Positions 1 through 6,588 of a stretch of 10,166 bases of DNA are shown here, piece after piece. The DNA lies in NCBI GenBank assembly GCA_023424135.1, contig JAFAEH010000303.1, positions 1 through 10,166 of the forward strand, in the 5' to 3' direction. How positions within the stretch are numbered: position 1 is the stretch's first letter; each line of letters opens with the position of its first letter. A model generated the notes under the pieces. That model was not told the origin of the DNA and made no database searches. It was given only the letters and a program-made list of their open reading frames with translations. Made by a program: the position numbers and the translations under genes. The stretch comes from Actinomycetes bacterium. GTDB taxonomy: Bacteria > Actinomycetota > Actinomycetes > Actinomycetales > Cellulomonadaceae.

Positions 1-398
1 GCGGACGACTCGACCCCGCCCGGGTCCGCCACCGGCTCCGACCCGTCCGGGTCCGCCGCCGGCTCGGGCACGTCCAGGTCCGCCGCCGGCTCGGGCGCGC
101 CCGCGTCGACGGACGCCGCGTCCTCGCCGATCGCGTCGGGTGTGCCGGGCACCGCGGGCGCACCGGCCACCGTGCCGTCGACGTCGCCCTGCTGCCGCAA
201 CCGGTCACGGTGGTCCGCCCGGCGCATGCGCCGCACGAACGACACCGCGAGCAGCACGATCGCCACGGCCAGCCCGAAGGTCGCGAGGAATCCGGCGAAG
301 CCGGGTGACCCCTCCTGGGGGTTCTCGTACGTCGGCCCGGGCAGCCGCTCCGCCCACGTCGCTCCCGCGACCACGACCCCCGCCACCAGCGCGTTCAT
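1..398 (-). CDS. Small membrane protein with acidic repeat tail, partial (Rv1083-like position)
   Basis: The ATG at 398 opens a frame that runs off the left edge; 132 codons are visible. The N-terminus has a short hydrophobic stretch (residues 3-13), then a hydrophilic loop, a clear membrane helix at about residues 36-55 (FLATFGLAVAIVLLAVSF) and a basic stop-transfer patch (RRMRR), which suggests a cytoplasmic C-terminus. From about residue 85 the chain becomes rich in Ala, Pro, Asp and Glu and holds 9-residue repeats. The start lies in an ATGA overlap with the mca stop, so the two genes are almost certainly cotranscribed and translationally coupled. In mycobacteria a small conserved membrane protein (Rv1083) occupies the same place next to mca; its function is unknown to me. 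Existence as a gene is well supported; function is not. The C-terminus is outside the window. Confidence 0.75.
   Translation of the reverse strand, partial: MNALVAGVVVAGATWAERLPGPTYENPQEGSPGFAGFLATFGLAVAIVLLAVSFVRRMRRADHRDRLRQQGDVDGTVAGAPAVPGTPDAIGEDAASVDAGAPEPAADLDVPEPAADPDGSEPVADPGGVESS
23..103. repeat. Three tandem 27-bp repeats inside the membrane protein gene
   Basis: Units at 23-49, 50-76 and 77-103 each begin GGTCCGCC(A/G)CCGGCTC. On the minus strand they encode 9-residue acidic Pro/Ala-rich repeats (PAADPDGSE, PAADLDVPE and similar). The period is a multiple of three, so copy-number change would keep the frame. A degenerate further copy may lie in 1-22. The repeats lie in the presumed cytoplasmic tail. 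Confidence 0.8.
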
Positions 399-1282
399 CG
401 TGCGTGCTCCGTCCCGCGGATGCCGGCGAACAGGTCGTCCTCCGGGGTCGTCGTCGGCACGCGCGAGGCCGCGAGCTCGTACTCCTCGTGGCGCCACGAC
501 TCGAGCTCGACCTCGCGCGGCACCGCGAAGAACCAGCCCTGCGGGTCGATCTGCGTCGCGTGCGCGCGCAGCGCCGCGTCGCGCTGCGGGAACCAGTCCG
601 AGCACTCGATGCGCGTCGTCACCTCACGCTCGGGGACCTCGCGCGCCTGCCGCGAGTCGATCCAGTCGCTGAACGGCGACTCGCCGCCCGCCGCGACGAT
701 CGCGTCGTGCACGGCCCGCATCCGCGCGAGCGAGAAGCCGTGGTTGTAGTAGAGCTTGAGCGGGGTCCACGGCACGCCGCGGTCGCGGTAGCGCTCGGGG
801 TCGCCCGCGGCCTCGAACGCCTCGACGGACACGCGGTGGCACATGATGTGGTCCGGGTGGGGGTAGCCGCCGGTCGGGTCGTAGGTCGTCACGACGTGGG
901 GGCGGAACTCGCGCATCACCTCGACGAGCGGCGCGGACGCGTCCTCGAGAGGCACCACCGAGAACGCGCCGTCCGGGACGGGTGGGAGCGGGTCGCCCTC
1001 CGGCAGGCCCGAGTCGACGAAGCCGAGCCAGTGCTGACGCACGCCGAGCGCGGCGGCGGCCGCGGCCATCTCCTCGCGCCGCACGGCCCGCATCTCCTCC
1101 AGACCCACCGGGGCCGGACCGTAGTGCGGGTTGAGCACGTCGCCCCGCTCACCCCCCGTGCAGGTCACGACCAGCACGTCGACCCCTTCGGCGGCGTAGC
1201 GCGCGGTCGTCGCGGCACCCTTGCTGGACTCGTCGTCGGGGTGCGCGTGCACCGCCATGAGCCGTAGCCGCTCCGAGCTCAC
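395..1282 (-). CDS. mca: Mycothiol S-conjugate amidase Mca
   Basis: This zinc amidase cleaves mycothiol S-conjugates to a mercapturic acid and GlcN-Ins, the last step of thiol-based detoxification in actinobacteria; it acts in the cytoplasm. The 295-residue product is close to the mycobacterial length of about 288 and belongs to the LmbE/PIG-L fold. The metal-site motif AHPDDE is at residues 13-18 (His14, Asp17) and YPHPDH at 140-145 supplies His145. TGGERGDVLNP (42-52), LGFVDSGLP (86-94) and HATQIDP near the C-terminus match Mca rather than its paralogue MshB. The frame is open to 1429, but I chose the GTG at 1282: GGGAGG lies 8 bases upstream of it and the protein then begins SSERLRLMAVHAHPDDE, as in known Mca. 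It shares an ATGA overlap with the next gene downstream and is divergent from DUF4307. Confidence 0.95.
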   Translation of the reverse strand: MSSERLRLMAVHAHPDDESSKGAATTARYAAEGVDVLVVTCTGGERGDVLNPHYGPAPVGLEEMRAVRREEMAAAAAALGVRQHWLGFVDSGLPEGDPLPPVPDGAFSVVPLEDASAPLVEVMREFRPHVVTTYDPTGGYPHPDHIMCHRVSVEAFEAAGDPERYRDRGVPWTPLKLYYNHGFSLARMRAVHDAIVAAGGESPFSDWIDSRQAREVPEREVTTRIECSDWFPQRDAALRAHATQIDPQGWFFAVPREVELESWRHEEYELAASRVPTTTPEDDLFAGIRGTEHAR

Positions 1283-1316
1283 CGTTCGTCCTCCCGTGCC
1301 GGGGTCGTCGTTCGGG

Positions 1317-1345
1317 CCCGGGACGAGGAACGGTCCCGGGACGAG
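1317..1345. repeat. Direct repeat CCCGGGACGAG, period 18, in the mca/DUF4307 divergent region
   Basis: CCCGGGACGAG occurs at 1317-1327 and again at 1335-1345. The 18-bp period is close to two helical turns, so both copies face the same side of DNA. Each copy contains the palindrome CCCGGG. The repeats sit between the divergent starts at 1282 and 1420 and could be a regulator site or a simple duplication. No convincing -35/-10 pair was found on either strand here. Confidence 0.45.
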
Positions 1346-1419
1346 AGACAATGATCCCCCACCCCGCCGACATCTCCGCGCGCGGGTCCCTGCACGCGAC
1401 GTCACCAGGAGGCCTCCCC

Positions 1420-1824
1420 GTGGTCGCACCGGCCCCCCGCCCGCCCGCCGGGCGCTACGGACCGGAACCCACCGACGGCACCCGCCGCCTGCAGCGCCTC
1501 GGCCTGGCCGCCCTGGTCGTGGCGGTCATGCTCGTGCTCGGCTGGACCGGCAGCGGCGTGCTGCGCGACCCCGTGCAGTGGCAGGACGTCGGCTACCGCG
1601 TCGACGGCCCGGGGGCCACGCAGGTGACGTTCGACGTGACGAGCGACGTCGGCACGTCCGCGTCGTGCCGCGTGCAGGCGCTGTCCGCGTCGTACGCGCA
1701 GGTCGGCGTGCTGGACGTGCCCGTGCCCGCCGCGGACCACCGCACGCGCCGGGTCACGGTGACGATCCCGACGGTCGAGCTGGCCGTCACCGCGACCGTG
1801 CAGGGCTGCACGGTCGACGACTGA
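1420..1824 (+). CDS. DUF4307 membrane-anchored protein (Rv1081c-like)
   Basis: The product has 134 residues, starts with a Pro-rich cytoplasmic segment containing the family's P-x-x-RYG signature (PAGRYG, 9-14) and has one membrane helix at about 27-46 (LGLAALVVAVMLVLGWTGSG). An extracytoplasmic beta-rich domain follows. The domain carries WQDVGYRV (54-61) and two cysteines (C83, C130) that could pair. The frame is open from an ATG at 1351, but the GTG at 1420 has a perfect AGGAGG at 1407-1412 with 7-base spacing, so that start is preferred. DUF4307 has no established role. Its place between mca and greA is conserved in M. tuberculosis (Rv1081c), which supports the assignment. It may be expressed apart from greA, which has its own promoter-like sequence. 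Confidence 0.88.
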   Translation: MVAPAPRPPAGRYGPEPTDGTRRLQRLGLAALVVAVMLVLGWTGSGVLRDPVQWQDVGYRVDGPGATQVTFDVTSDVGTSASCRVQALSASYAQVGVLDVPVPAADHRTRRVTVTIPTVELAVTATVQGCTVDD

Positions 1825-1894
1825 CCCGCTGCCGCAGCGTGTCGGACCGCGTGCCGCTCACCCGTCCGGGTCACGCACGCCACCGTGCGGTTGG

Positions 1895-1900
1895 TATGAT
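1895..1900 (+). promoter_or_regulatory. Extended -10 promoter for greA
   Basis: TGG-TATGAT at 1892-1900 is an extended -10 (TGn plus a hexamer differing from TATAAT at one position), rare in DNA of this GC content. No good -35 is visible 17 bp upstream, as is usual for extended -10 promoters. A start near 1907 would give a leader of about 166 nt before greA. Confidence 0.55.
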
Positions 1901-2006
1901 CGCCGTTTACGCCGCCCCCGGTCCGGCGTCGTACGACAGGTCGACGCGACCGCGGTGGGACGGCACACCCTCTCCCCGCACCGCACGTCATGACCTCGTC
2001 GTGCAC

Positions 2007-2047
2007 GTGCCGGGCCGCGGGCACACGCGCCGTCGCACGTCGACGGC
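2007..2047 (+). promoter_or_regulatory. Structured greA leader: two adjacent hairpins
   Basis: Two short inverted repeats sit in the leader: GTGCC/GGCAC (2007-2011 with 2020-2024) and a 7-bp perfect stem GCCGTCG/CGACGGC (2029-2035 with 2041-2047, 5-nt loop). The second ends 14 bases before the ribosome-binding site at 2062-2067. No known riboswitch class is recognised. GC-rich leaders form hairpins easily, so a regulatory role is only a possibility. Confidence 0.35.
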
Positions 2048-2072
2048 CACCCAGGCAAGGGAAGGAGCGATC

Positions 2073-2558
2073 GTGACCGAGACGACTGCGGCCACGTGGC
2101 TGACGCAGGAGGCCCACGACCGCCTCAAGGAGGAGCTCGCGCACCTCGAGTCGGTGGGACGCAAGGAGATCGCGGACCGCATCGCGGCGGCCCGTGACGA
2201 GGGCGACCTCAAGGAGAACGGCGGCTACCACGCCGCGCGTGAGGAGCAGGCCAAGCAGGAGGCCCGCATCCGCGAGCTCCAGGCCAAGCTCCGCAACGTC
2301 CAGATCGGCACGCCGCCGGACGACGGCGTGGTCGAGCCCGGCATGGTCGTGACGGCCCTGGTCGCGGGCGACGAGATGACGTTCCTGCTGGGCTCGCGCG
2401 AGATCGCCGGGTCCGCCGAGATCGACGTGTTCTCCCCGACGTCCCCGCTCGGCGCGGCGATCCACGGGCACAAGGTCGGCGACACGACGTCCTACGAGGC
2501 GCCGAACGGCCGGCAGATCCCCGTCGAGATCACCGCGGCCTCGCCCTTCCAGGGCTGA
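2073..2558 (+). CDS. greA: Transcription elongation factor GreA
   Basis: GreA binds the secondary channel of RNA polymerase and stimulates cleavage of backtracked transcripts. The product has 161 residues, normal for actinobacterial GreA (E. coli 158). Residues 10-80 form the antiparallel coiled coil; its tip holds RDEGDLKENGGYHAA with acidic residues D45 and E48 at the positions of E. coli D41 and E44, which coordinate the catalytic magnesium. The C-terminal FKBP-like domain is seen in VEPGMVVTAL, then SPLGAAIHGHKVGD. The frame is open far upstream, but the GTG at 2073 has AAGGAG at 2062-2067 with 5-base spacing and yields the family N-terminus (TWLTQEAHDRLKEEL). It converges with the metB-ilvA operon across a dyad. 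Confidence 0.96.
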   Translation: MTETTAATWLTQEAHDRLKEELAHLESVGRKEIADRIAAARDEGDLKENGGYHAAREEQAKQEARIRELQAKLRNVQIGTPPDDGVVEPGMVVTALVAGDEMTFLLGSREIAGSAEIDVFSPTSPLGAAIHGHKVGDTTSYEAPNGRQIPVEITAASPFQG

Positions 2559-2575
2559 GCACGCACCGCACGACG

Positions 2576-2618
2576 ACGGACGCGGGGCCCCGGGCGGGTC
2601 CCCCCGGCCCTCGTCCGT
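2576..2618. terminator. Dyad between convergent greA and ilvA (bidirectional terminator candidate)
   Basis: ACGGACG (2576-2582) pairs with CGTCCGT (2612-2618); after one mismatch GGG (2584-2586) pairs with CCC (2608-2610), and the interior is all G+C. It starts 18 bases after the greA stop and lies between the ends of two converging genes. There is no T-run on either strand, which is common in actinobacteria, so termination strength is uncertain. Confidence 0.5.
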
Positions 2619-2685
2619 GCCGCCCACACCGGGCGGCGGCGCGACCATGTGCCCCGGTGGGCGACGAACGCCACCACGGGCGCCG

Positions 2686-3897
2686 CTACGCGTCGGCGAT
2701 CCGGTAGCCGGCGCCCCGCAGGCCCGCGAGCAGCGCCGCGCAGTGCTCGGCGCCCTTGGTCTCGATCTGCAGGTCGATCGCGACGTCGCTGAACGCGAGG
2801 TCCCCGCCCGTGCGCAGGTGGCTGACGTGCATGACGTTGCCGCCCATCGCGGCGACCTCGCGCAGCAGGTCCGCGAGCGCACCCGGGGTGTCCTCGACGA
2901 CGACGTGCAGGTGCAGGTACCGCCCCGCGGACGCCAGACCGTGCCGCACGACCCGCAGCAGCACGAGCGGGTCGATGTTGCCGCCGGACAGCACGCACAC
3001 CACGGGCCGCCCGTCGCCGGCGGCGATCCCCCGCGGGTCGGCCATGAGCGCGGCGACCGACGCGGCACCCGAGGGCTCGACGACGAGCTTGGCACGCTCC
3101 GCGACGAGCAGCAGCGCACGTGACAGGTCTTCCTCGGAGACGGTCCGCACGGGGACGCGGTGGGACGCGAGCACCTCGAACGGCACGTCGCCGGGGGTAC
3201 CGACCGCGATCCCGTCGGCCATCGTGCGCAGCTCCGGGGCGGGCACGGGCCGGCCCGCCGCGAGCGACGCCGGGTAGGCGGCGGCACGCGCGGCCTGCAC
3301 GCCGACGACGCGCACGTCGGGCCGCTCGTCGAGGGCCGCCGCGATGCCCGCGGCGAGGCCCCCGCCGCCGACCGGCACGACGATCGTCCCGACGTCGGGC
3401 ACCTGCTCGAGGACCTCGAGCGCGACCGTCCCCTGGCCGGCGTCGATGTCCGGGTGGTCGAACGGGTGGATGAGCACCGCACCCGTCCGGTCCGCGTGCT
3501 CGCGGGCCGCGACGAGCGCGTCGTCGACGGACGTGCCCACCAGCTCGACGTGCGCACCGTAGCCGCGGGTCGCGGCGATCTTCGGCAGCGCCGCGTCGAC
3601 GGGCATGAAGATCGTCGCGTCGATGCCGAGCAGACCGGCCGCGAGCGCGACGCCCTGCGCGTGGTTGCCGGCGCTGGCGGCGACGACGCCGCGCGCCCGC
3701 TCGTCGTCGCTCAGGCGGGCCATGCGCGTGTACGCGCCACGGATCTTGAACGACCCCGCACGCTGCAGGTTCTCGCACTTGAGGAAGACGTCCGCACCGA
3801 CCAGCTGCGAGAGCGCACGGCTGCGCTGCACGGGCGTCCGCTCGGCGACGCCCTCGAGCAGCGCGGCCGCGGCGCGGACGTCGGCGGGTCCGATCAC
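2686..3897 (-). CDS. ilvA: Threonine ammonia-lyase (threonine dehydratase) with C-terminal ACT domain
   Basis: This PLP enzyme deaminates L-threonine to 2-oxobutanoate and ammonia, the entry to isoleucine synthesis. The 403 residues fit the medium form: a fold-type II catalytic domain plus one ACT-like domain. The PLP lysine is K51 in GSFKIRGAY, SAGNHAQG (75-82) binds substrate, GGGGL (177-181) holds the phosphate and LSGGNID is at 303-309. Residues about 326-400 (YLHLHVVVEDTPGALADLL onward) are the ACT domain. The GTG start at 3897 forms a GTGA overlap with the transporter stop at 3894, so expression is coupled. No strong ribosome site precedes it. The ACT domain suggests amino-acid feedback, but whether isoleucine or another ligand binds cannot be read here. 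A catabolic (TdcB-like) role is an alternative. Confidence 0.93.
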   Translation of the reverse strand: MIGPADVRAAAALLEGVAERTPVQRSRALSQLVGADVFLKCENLQRAGSFKIRGAYTRMARLSDDERARGVVAASAGNHAQGVALAAGLLGIDATIFMPVDAALPKIAATRGYGAHVELVGTSVDDALVAAREHADRTGAVLIHPFDHPDIDAGQGTVALEVLEQVPDVGTIVVPVGGGGLAAGIAAALDERPDVRVVGVQAARAAAYPASLAAGRPVPAPELRTMADGIAVGTPGDVPFEVLASHRVPVRTVSEEDLSRALLLVAERAKLVVEPSGAASVAALMADPRGIAAGDGRPVVCVLSGGNIDPLVLLRVVRHGLASAGRYLHLHVVVEDTPGALADLLREVAAMGGNVMHVSHLRTGGDLAFSDVAIDLQIETKGAEHCAALLAGLRGAGYRIADA

Positions 3898-5258
3898 GGG
3901 ACGGTCGGCGGGTCGCCCGCCGTCGTGCCGCGTGCGGGGTCGTCGTGCTCCTCGCGCGACGCACGCTCCTCGGACTCCGCCTCGGCGGCGGCCGCGACGG
4001 CGCGGTCGAGCACGGGATGCCCCTTCGCCCGGATGGGGACGTGGTCGTGCGTGCCGAGCTGCGGGAACTTGTCGTGGCCGTGCAGGTAGAGGATCACCGT
4101 GTTGAGCACCGCGGCGATCGGCACGGCGAACAGCGCACCGACGATCCCCGCGACGAGCGAGCCCGACGTCACGACAAGCAGCACGGCCACGGGGTGCAGC
4201 GAGACCGCGTGGCCCATGAGGAAGGGCTGCAGGACGTGCCCCTCGAGCTGCTGCACGGCCAGCACGACGCCCAGCATGATCAGCGCGGAGACCCACCCCT
4301 GCGTGACGAGCGCGACGAGCACCGCGATGGCACCGGTGACGATGGCGCCGACGAACGGGATGAACGAGCCGAAGAACACGAGCACGGCGAGCGGCACCGC
4401 GAGCGGGAGCTGCAGGATCGCGGCACCGAGCCCGATGCCGACCGCGTCGACGCCGGCGACGAGGATCTGCGTGCGCGTGTACGCGCCGAGCGTGACCCAT
4501 CCGCGTCGGCCCGCCTGGTGCACGCGCTCGCGCGACCCGCGCGGCAGCAGCCCGACGAGCCACGCCCAGATCGCGCGGCCGTCGATGAGGAAGAACAGCG
4601 TGCAGAACAGGGCGATGAGGGTCCCGGCGACGACGTGCCCCAGGGTGACGCCGACCGACAGCGCGCCCGACGCGATCTGCTCGGCGCTCGACGCGGCGGC
4701 GTCCTGGATCTGGTGCAGGTAGCTGTCGAGGTCGGCGGTCTGGAGCTGCAGCGGGCCCGTGGCCAACCAGTCCAGGAGCTTCTCGACGCCGTCCTGCGCC
4801 TGGTCCCACAGCTCGGCGATGCCGTTGACGATCGAGCTGCCCGCGAGCGTCAGCAGGCCGCCGACGAGCCCGAGCAGGAGCACGAGCGCGACACCCGCGG
4901 CGGCACCGCGCGGCAGCCGCAGCCGCTGCAGCACGGTGACGAGCGGGCTCAGCAGCACCGTGAGCAGCAGCGCGACCGCGACGGGGACGACGATCACCTT
5001 GAGGGCCGCGAGCAGCCACAGCCCGGCCGCGAGCGCCGCGACGATGACGAGCGCGCGCCAGGACCAGCCCGCCCACGCGCGCACGGCCGCGGGCACCGGG
5101 TCGGGGCGCGCGGACACGCCCGCGACACCCCCGCGGGGCGTCGTCGGCGCACCCGTCGCCGACGCCGTCGGCCCACCCGTCCCGGACGTCGTGCGCCCGC
5201 CCGCCCCCTGCGGGCTCACCGGCCCCGCACCGCCGGTCCGTCCCTCCGGGTCGCTCAT
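3894..5258 (-). CDS. AI-2E family transporter
   Basis: The 454-residue membrane protein has family marks: GSFIPFVGAIV (297-307), QQLEGHVLQP (336-345) followed by LMGHAVSLHP (347-356), and GIVGALFAVP (371-380). Hydrophobic segments fall at about 68-85, 88-110, 118-140, 205-226, 265-295, 298-320, 322-337 and 357-392, with the usual amphipathic region between the third and fourth. The first 55 residues are a Gly/Thr/Pro-rich disordered tail and the last 50 are charged. The family includes E. coli TqsA (autoinducer-2 export) and cation/proton antiporters, so substrate cannot be predicted from membership. The ATG at 5258 overlaps the metB stop (ATGA) and its own stop overlaps ilvA (GTGA), placing it in the middle of a three-gene operon with two amino-acid enzymes. 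Export of an amino acid or keto acid is a guess from context. Confidence 0.92.
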   Translation of the reverse strand: MSDPEGRTGGAGPVSPQGAGGRTTSGTGGPTASATGAPTTPRGGVAGVSARPDPVPAAVRAWAGWSWRALVIVAALAAGLWLLAALKVIVVPVAVALLLTVLLSPLVTVLQRLRLPRGAAAGVALVLLLGLVGGLLTLAGSSIVNGIAELWDQAQDGVEKLLDWLATGPLQLQTADLDSYLHQIQDAAASSAEQIASGALSVGVTLGHVVAGTLIALFCTLFFLIDGRAIWAWLVGLLPRGSRERVHQAGRRGWVTLGAYTRTQILVAGVDAVGIGLGAAILQLPLAVPLAVLVFFGSFIPFVGAIVTGAIAVLVALVTQGWVSALIMLGVVLAVQQLEGHVLQPFLMGHAVSLHPVAVLLVVTSGSLVAGIVGALFAVPIAAVLNTVILYLHGHDKFPQLGTHDHVPIRAKGHPVLDRAVAAAAEAESEERASREEHDDPARGTTAGDPPTVP

Positions 5259-6490
5259 CGGCCCAGACCCGCGGCCGTCAGCGCCTGGTCGAGGTCGGCC
5301 AGCAGGTCGTCGGCGTCCTCGATGCCCACGGACAGCCGCACCAGGTCGTCGGGGACCTCCAGCGCGGTGCCCGCGACGGACCCGTGCGTCATGCGTCCGG
5401 GGTGCTCGATCAGCGACTCGACGCCGCCGAGCGACTCGGCGAGCGTGAACACGCGTGTCGCGTCGCACACCGCGACGGCGGACTCGACCGACCCCGTGCG
5501 GAACGCGACCATGCCGCCGAACGCCCGCATCTGCCGCGCCGCGACCTCGTGGCCGGGGTGCTCGGGCAGACCGGGCCACAGCACCTCGCGGACGCCCGGG
5601 TGCTCGACGAGGAACCGGGCGACGGCCTCGGCGTTGGCGACGTGCCGGTCCATGCGCACCGCGAGGGTCTTGAGACCGCGCAGCGTCAGCCACGCGTCGA
5701 ACGGGCCCGCGACGGCACCGGACGCGTTCTGCAGGAACCCGACGGCGTCGCGCAGGGACGTGGTGCCCGTCGGCCCCTCGAGCCCCGCGGGCAGCTGGGC
5801 GCCGTCCGCGACGACGACCGCCCCGCCGACGACGTCGGAGTGCCCGCCGACGTACTTGGTCGTCGAGTGCACGACGGCGTCGGCCCCGAGCGCGAGCGGC
5901 TGCTGCAGGTAGGGCGTCGCGAACGTGTTGTCGACGACGAGGACGGCGCCGGCGGACTGCGCGTGCGTCGCGATCGCCGCGATGTCGGCGATGCCGAGCA
6001 GCGGGTTCGTGGGCGTCTCGACCCAGATCGCCTTGGTGCGCCCCGGCTGGATCGCGGCGAGCACCGCATCGGGGTCGGACAGGTCGACGGGCGTGTGCTC
6101 GACGCCCCAGGGGCCGAGGACGCGCGCGACCAGGCGGTACGTGCCGCCGTACGCGTCGTCGGGGACGACGACGTGGTCACCGGGCCGCAGCACCGCGCGC
6201 AGCAGCGTGTCCTCCGCGGCGAGGCCCGACGCGAACGCGAACGCGGCCGCACCCCCCTCGACGGCCGCGAGCGCCTCCTGCAGCGCGTCGCGCGTCGGGT
6301 TGGCCGAGCGTGAGTACTCGTAGCCGTCGCGCAGGCCCCCGACGCCGTCCTGCTTGTACGTCGAGACCTGGTGGATCGGGGGCACGACGGCCCCGGTGCG
6401 GGGGTCCGGGTCCTGACCTGCGTGGATCGCACGCGTCGAGAAGCCGGAGGTGGACCAGTCATGGGTCTGCGCGAGCGGGTCGTGGGTCAC
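5255..6490 (-). CDS. metB: Cystathionine gamma-synthase (or gamma-lyase), PLP enzyme
   Basis: This Cys/Met metabolism PLP enzyme joins cysteine to an activated homoserine to form cystathionine; close homologues instead cleave cystathionine to cysteine and 2-oxobutanoate. The 411 residues carry YEYSRSANPTRDAL (57-70) with the phosphate-binding Tyr59/Arg61 pair, ASGLAA (87-92), VETPTNPLLG (157-166), Asp188 in VVDNTFATPYLQQPLALGAD and the PLP lysine K212 in HSTTKYVGGHSD. LAESLGGVESLIEHPGRMTH near the C-terminus is typical of the family. The name follows synteny with M. tuberculosis MetB (Rv1079); synthase and lyase cannot be separated safely by eye. The GTG at 6490 lacks a strong ribosome site but has a -10-like TAGCCT six bases upstream. 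First gene of the metB-transporter-ilvA operon. Confidence 0.92.
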   Translation of the reverse strand: MTHDPLAQTHDWSTSGFSTRAIHAGQDPDPRTGAVVPPIHQVSTYKQDGVGGLRDGYEYSRSANPTRDALQEALAAVEGGAAAFAFASGLAAEDTLLRAVLRPGDHVVVPDDAYGGTYRLVARVLGPWGVEHTPVDLSDPDAVLAAIQPGRTKAIWVETPTNPLLGIADIAAIATHAQSAGAVLVVDNTFATPYLQQPLALGADAVVHSTTKYVGGHSDVVGGAVVVADGAQLPAGLEGPTGTTSLRDAVGFLQNASGAVAGPFDAWLTLRGLKTLAVRMDRHVANAEAVARFLVEHPGVREVLWPGLPEHPGHEVAARQMRAFGGMVAFRTGSVESAVAVCDATRVFTLAESLGGVESLIEHPGRMTHGSVAGTALEVPDDLVRLSVGIEDADDLLADLDQALTAAGLGR

Positions 6491-6496
6491 GACCCC

Positions 6497-6502
6497 AGGC
6501 TA
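6497..6502 (-). promoter_or_regulatory. -10 box for metB, suggesting a leaderless transcript
   Basis: On the minus strand TAGCCT fits the actinobacterial TANNNT -10 consensus and is followed by six bases (GGGGTC) and then the metB GTG. A start of transcription 6-8 bases downstream would fall at or within the start codon. No clear -35 was seen. The absence of a good ribosome-binding site fits leaderless translation. Confidence 0.4.
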
Positions 6503-6558
6503 GGTGGTGGGCGACCACGGTGGCGTGCGCGCGGGCGCGTGCCGCCGCCGTGACGTCC

Positions 6559-6584
6559 GGAACACCCGGTGCGCGCCCCCTGTT
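6559..6584 (+). promoter_or_regulatory. SigR/SigH-type (ECF sigma) promoter for msrA
   Basis: GGAAC at 6559-6563 and GTT at 6582-6584 are separated by 18 bases, the form expected for the redox-responsive sigma factors SigR (Streptomyces) and SigH (mycobacteria), whose sites are close to GGAAY-N18/19-GTT. It lies upstream of a methionine sulfoxide reductase gene, a known type of SigR target. The predicted start is near 6590, about 55 bases before the msrA ATG. Confidence 0.6.
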
Positions 6585-6588
6585 GCAC

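Noticed and set aside
1..103. CRISPR-like repeats
   Set aside because: Repeats are contiguous without spacers and encode an in-frame peptide repeat.
140..1267. Long plus-strand ORFs over mca and the membrane protein gene
   Set aside because: Arg/Pro/Ala-rich shadows of minus-strand genes with clear family motifs.
1351..1419. Earlier ATG start (1351) for the DUF4307 gene
   Set aside because: No ribosome site, and the extension does not look like the family; the GTG at 1420 has a perfect AGGAGG.
1283..1429. Earlier start for mca and a SigR-type promoter upstream of it
   Set aside because: The extension is Arg/Pro/Gly-rich and crosses the divergent gene start. I looked for GGAAY-N18/19-GTT on the minus strand here because mca is a reported SigR-type target elsewhere, and found no match at acceptable spacing.
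3945..5912. 655-codon plus-strand ORF opposite the transporter and metB
   Set aside because: Arg/Asp/Glu-rich composition typical of the antisense frame of high-GC genes; it lies across two well-supported minus-strand genes and matches no family.
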